Positions 5,026 through 7,964 of a DNA stretch of 7,964 bases are shown here, piece after piece. The DNA lies in assembly GCA_034435395.1 (NCBI GenBank), contig DAOTXK010000059.1:1-7964 (forward strand), in the 5' to 3' direction. The notes beneath the pieces were generated by a model that worked only from the letters and a program-made list of their open reading frames with translations, ran no database searches and had not been told where the DNA came from. Numbering within the stretch: position 1 is the stretch's first letter; each line of letters begins with the position of its first letter. Position numbers and translations under genes: made by a program. This DNA comes from DAOTXK01 sp034435395 (GTDB taxonomy: Bacteria > Chloroflexota > Anaerolineae > Aggregatilineales > Ch27).

Positions 5026-6024
5026 CTAGAGTTCGACCGGCTTACCGACGACCTCCACCAGCAGGTCGACGCAGGCGCGCACGTCCTGCATATCCACCGT
5101 TTCGCTGACGGTGTGCGCGTACCGCGTGGGAATGCTGATACAACCGCTCGGCGCGCCCGCGCCGGTGACGCTGATTCCCGACGCGTCGGTAGAGCCTAGA
5201 GATAGTAACTCCAGCTGATAAGGAATATGGGCATCCTCAGCCCGCTGGATCATCAGGTTTTTAACCGCAGAAGGCACGACCAGTCCCCGATCATACACCT
5301 TGATGGCCGCCCCCTTGCCCAATTCGACCGCCATCTTGATGGGAGATCGGGGAGTGTCCGGGCAGGGCGTGATATCCACCGCGACGCCCAGGTCCGGCGA
5401 CAGACCGAAAGCCGCCGGGCGCGCCCCCCGCACGCCGACTTCTTCCTGCACGGTGAAGACGAAATACACCTCATTCGGCAGGCCGTCTCCCTCGGCCAGA
5501 CGACGCATCGCCTCCACGGCCACCGCGCAGCCGATTCGGTCATCCAGGCTCTTGGCGATGATGCGGTTGCCGCGTTCCTCAAAAGGTCGGAAAAACGCCG
5601 CCGGGTCGCCAACCTTGACATCCGCGTACCCGCCGTCGCCGTCACTGACATCGATATAAAACTCGCCCAAATCGGGCACATCGTTTCGTCGCCAGGCCCC
5701 CTCGCGCCCGATGGTGCCGGTCACGCCGTTCTCAAAACGAACGCGGTTGCCAAATAACGTATCCGGGAGCAACCCGCCGAGGGGGTTAAAACGGAAGAAG
5801 CCGCTGTCATCCTGATAAGTCAGCATCAGGCCGATCTCGTCCATATGGGCGGCGACCATGATCCTGGTGCCGCCACTGCCCAGGCGGCAGATCAGGTTGC
5901 CGACGGCATCGGTCCGAATCTCGTCCGCTAGGTCGGAAACCCGTTCCTGAATCAAGGCGCGGACGTGGTGTTCAAAGCCACTAGGTCCCCAGGCTTCAAC
6001 CAGCTCTTTGATGATATCTTTCAT
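5026..6024 (-). CDS. M42 family metallopeptidase (TET/glutamyl aminopeptidase type), copy 3 of operon
   Basis: This 332-residue cytoplasmic co-catalytic metal (Zn/Co) aminopeptidase has the usual length for family M42, whose members form dodecameric shells that trim peptides from the N-terminus. Visible active-site elements are AAHMDEIGLM (metal H60, with D62), SLDDRIGC (bridging Asp in 161-162), TVQEEVGVRG (catalytic and metal Glu 194-195), VAVDITP (metal D217) and RYAHTVSE (metal H304). GSTDASG (278-283) lines the pocket. The region between about 66 and 160 is the dimerisation/PDZ-like domain of the family. The start ATG at 6024 has AAAGGA 4 nt upstream. It lies 22 nt downstream of the previous M42 gene, which implies co-transcription, and terminator-like hairpins follow the stop. 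Substrate preference (acidic, aliphatic or basic) cannot be told from sequence. Confidence 0.93.
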   Translation of the reverse strand: MKDIIKELVEAWGPSGFEHHVRALIQERVSDLADEIRTDAVGNLICRLGSGGTRIMVAAHMDEIGLMLTYQDDSGFFRFNPLGGLLPDTLFGNRVRFENGVTGTIGREGAWRRNDVPDLGEFYIDVSDGDGGYADVKVGDPAAFFRPFEERGNRIIAKSLDDRIGCAVAVEAMRRLAEGDGLPNEVYFVFTVQEEVGVRGARPAAFGLSPDLGVAVDITPCPDTPRSPIKMAVELGKGAAIKVYDRGLVVPSAVKNLMIQRAEDAHIPYQLELLSLGSTDASGISVTGAGAPSGCISIPTRYAHTVSETVDMQDVRACVDLLVEVVGKPVEL

Positions 6025-6046
6025 CGAGTCCTTTGCTCTCTATCTC

Positions 6047-7093
6047 TCACTGGCGCGCCAGCACATCCGGCGTAAAACGCTCCAGCGCCGCTCGCATCAA
6101 TCGGACAGTGTGCCGGACATCATCCAGATTACACAGGGCCGCAGGGCCGTGAATGTACCGACAGGGCACGGAAACCACCGCGCTGGGCACCCCTTCACCC
6201 GTCACAAACACCGCCCCGGCATCGGTCCCGCCGACCATGGCCCGCTTATACTGGTAGGGTATGCCTTCCGCCTCAGCCACACCTCGCAGGTGATTCAGCA
6301 GGCGGCGATCCACGATCACCGACCGGTCGACCAGCGTCAACGCCGGCCCCTGGCCCAATTCGGTCACCGGGCTGGGCCGGGGCGCTTCCGGGTCGTCCTC
6401 GTCCGGAGGCAAATCATGAGCCGTAGTCGTCTCCAGCACAAAGGCCACGTCCGGCTGGATGCTCTGCGCCGCCACCCGCGCCCCACGCAGCCCGATTTCC
6501 TCCTGCACGGTGAACGCCACATGAAGATCAAACGGGAATGGATCACCCTGCACCAGCTCAATCAGGACGGCACATCCCACCCGGTCGTCAAAGGCTTTAC
6601 CAATAGCGACCCGCCCGCGTTCAACGTATCGGGTGTTAAACGTGGCCCTGTCCCCCACCTTAACCTTGCCATTGGCCTCCTCCTTGGAGGTCGCGCCGAT
6701 GTCGACCCGCAGCCGATCCACTTCGACCACATTCCGGTCCTCGCTCAGGTGGATAGGCTTCCAATCAAACACGCCGGGCACCTTCTCCTTGCCGATCACC
6801 AGACGCAGGCCCGGCAGAATGCGGGCGTCGAAGCCGCCGACCGCCGCCACGCGCAACGTGCCGTCACTCTCCACACCCTGCACCATAAACCCGACCTCAT
6901 CCATGTGGGCAGCGACCATCACACGGGGAGCGCCATCCTTCGGCCCTCTCCCCGGCTTGACGGCCAGCACATTGCCGATCGGATCGATGCGGATATCCTG
7001 GGCGTGATCCGCTATTGCCCGGAGAATCACCGCCCGCACTTCGTCCTCCGCGCCGGAGACGCCTATCGCTTCGGAGAGTTCTTTGATCAACAT
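6047..7093 (-). CDS. M42 family metallopeptidase, copy 2 of operon
   Basis: This 348-residue M42 aminopeptidase has a complete active-site set: AAHMDEVGFM (H63, D65), AFDDRVGC (Asp 169-170), TVQEEIGLRG (Glu 198-199), FVLETTTAHD (E221 in the metal position where copies 1 and 3 have Asp; Glu is also seen in the family) and RYIHGPAA (H315). It differs from its neighbours in two ways. An acidic Pro-rich loop, DLPPDEDDPEAPRP (227-240), follows the metal Glu, and the usual HSPVE after the last His is replaced by HGPAALC. The dimerisation domain spans about 69-165. The ATG at 7093 overlaps the stop of the upstream M42 gene by one base (TGATG), with GGGAGAGG 7 nt upstream. It is therefore translated with its neighbour and may co-assemble with it. 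Confidence 0.93.
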   Translation of the reverse strand: MLIKELSEAIGVSGAEDEVRAVILRAIADHAQDIRIDPIGNVLAVKPGRGPKDGAPRVMVAAHMDEVGFMVQGVESDGTLRVAAVGGFDARILPGLRLVIGKEKVPGVFDWKPIHLSEDRNVVEVDRLRVDIGATSKEEANGKVKVGDRATFNTRYVERGRVAIGKAFDDRVGCAVLIELVQGDPFPFDLHVAFTVQEEIGLRGARVAAQSIQPDVAFVLETTTAHDLPPDEDDPEAPRPSPVTELGQGPALTLVDRSVIVDRRLLNHLRGVAEAEGIPYQYKRAMVGGTDAGAVFVTGEGVPSAVVSVPCRYIHGPAALCNLDDVRHTVRLMRAALERFTPDVLARQ

Positions 7094-7964
7094 CAGTCAG
7101 CCTCTCCCTGGTGGGCCTCCGCCCCCGTCAGCGGCGAGTCCCAGGCAATAGTCGTCAGAAAATCTTCCGCCAGCCCGGCGACAAACTCCGCCAGCAGACG
7201 TCCGGCCCGCCTGATGTCCCTCAAGTCCACCATCTCCACCGGGCTGTGCATGTTGCGGATAGGCACGTTGACCAGCGCCGTGGGAATGCCCGTGCGGGCC
7301 ACCTGAATTTCCCAGGCATCGGTGCCGCTGCGGGCCGGGAGCGGATCGACGCCGACTGACATCTCCAGCCGTTTGGCGGCTTCATGCAGCTTGTCGTAGA
7401 GCTTGGGGTGGAAGTTCGGCCCCAGGCTGATGGCCGGGCCGCCGCCCAGCTTCTGGGCGTCGTCGCTCTCGCCGACTCCCGGCTGCTTGGCGAACGTTAC
7501 ATCCAGCGCGATGGCCACGTCCGGGTTCAGATAATGGGCGGCCACCCGCGCCCCGCGCAGCCCGACCTCCTCCTGCACTGTCGCCACGGCCAGTACATCC
7601 CACCGATGGTCGCGTTTTTGCAGTTCCTCCAGGCAAACGGTCACGGCAGCGACGCAGGCCCGGTCATCCATGGCCTTACCGGCCACGCACTCGCCCATCA
7701 GCGCCAGCAGTGGGACATCTAACGTCACCGGATCGCCCAGACGAACCCGCTCGGCCACCTCCCCGGCATCCAGCCCCAGGTCCACGATCAGATCGTCCAC
7801 CTCAGGATACTGGCGACGCCGGTCCGGCGGCAGGATGTGCGGCGGCGCGGCAGCCACGACGCCGGGCAGCGGCTCCCGGCCATGCACCATGACTGGCTGC
7901 GCCAGCATGACACGGCCATCCACGCCCCACAGATTACGCACGCGCAGGAAAGGGCCGTCAATGG
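7093..7964 (-). CDS. M42 family metallopeptidase, copy 1 of operon (5' end off window)
   Basis: The frame is open to the window edge, and the visible 289 residues begin mid-protein (IDGPFLRVRNLWGVDGRV), inside the dimerisation domain. The first 65-80 residues, with the AAHMDE metal motif, are missing from view, so no start can be given; a GTG at 7941 is internal. Visible motifs are GKAMDDRACVAA (bridging Asp), TVQEEVGLRG (catalytic pair), IALDVTF (metal Asp), SGTDAWE and RNMHSPVE (last metal His). The last two follow the family consensus better than those of copy 2. The C-terminal tail extends about 20 residues past the conserved core (TTIAWDSPLTGAEAHQGEAD). The stop overlaps the start of copy 2 by one base. 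It is the most promoter-proximal of the three paralogues visible; whether more genes lie upstream cannot be seen. Confidence 0.9.
   Translation of the reverse strand, partial: IDGPFLRVRNLWGVDGRVMLAQPVMVHGREPLPGVVAAAPPHILPPDRRRQYPEVDDLIVDLGLDAGEVAERVRLGDPVTLDVPLLALMGECVAGKAMDDRACVAAVTVCLEELQKRDHRWDVLAVATVQEEVGLRGARVAAHYLNPDVAIALDVTFAKQPGVGESDDAQKLGGGPAISLGPNFHPKLYDKLHEAAKRLEMSVGVDPLPARSGTDAWEIQVARTGIPTALVNVPIRNMHSPVEMVDLRDIRRAGRLLAEFVAGLAEDFLTTIAWDSPLTGAEAHQGEAD

Noticed and set aside
6008..7306. Long plus-strand open frame (432 codons) opposite the M42 genes
   Set aside because: It covers parts of two genes with intact M42 motifs on the other strand and shows no family features.
1..7964. Defence island, prophage, CRISPR array, tRNA or insertion sequence
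   Set aside because: I found no nuclease, integrase or transposase motifs, no spaced direct repeats and no cloverleaf sequence on either strand.

Overview
The window is a GC-rich bacterial chromosome segment in which every gene I can support lies on the minus strand, so it reads right to left. No rRNA, tRNA, CRISPR array, transposase or phage gene is visible. The best guess for the source is a Chloroflexota (Anaerolineae-type) bacterium. This rests on remembered resemblance: a TPR protein with a 'WLWLS...ICLENV.AINP.N' repeat, a low-complexity linker and a C-terminal anchor; a glycosyltransferase-39-like N-terminus ('TYSGN...DE..LFD..ESLV.RGD'); and tandem M42 peptidases. No marker gene is present to prove it.

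Right end (7964 to 5026): an operon of three consecutive M42-family (glutamyl aminopeptidase/TET/endoglucanase M) metallopeptidases. The first is cut by the window edge. The first and second overlap by one base (TGATG), and the second and third are 22 nt apart. All three keep the visible metal and catalytic residues, but they differ in loops and around the last metal histidine. A 266-nt gap rich in inverted repeats follows, including a likely terminator.

Middle (4759 to 3103): a two-gene unit. The first gene encodes a cytoplasmic TPR protein with an acidic, DPF-repeat linker and a C-terminal membrane anchor. Sixteen nt later comes a multi-pass membrane protein that I read as a divergent relative of the CcmC/CcsA heme-handling family. 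After a 140-nt gap comes a cation diffusion facilitator (2962 to 1562). It carries about 180 extra C-terminal residues that look like two further copies of its cytoplasmic dimerisation domain.

Left end (1561 to 1): a 224-nt intergenic region holds an 11-bp tandem repeat, a terminator-like hairpin, and a good sigma70-type promoter overlapped by an AT-rich inverted repeat. This promoter drives a PadR-family regulator with an unusual Trp-rich N-terminal extension. The regulator is translationally coupled to a 95-residue Met/His/Arg/Trp-rich protein of unknown function. Beyond another hairpin, the 5' end of a membrane protein (probably a family-39 glycosyltransferase) runs off the window.

Nothing here looks like a defence or mobile system. 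The most interesting items are the PadR/small-protein pair, the CcmC-like protein with its TPR partner, the CDF with tandem C-terminal modules, and the three-paralogue M42 operon.
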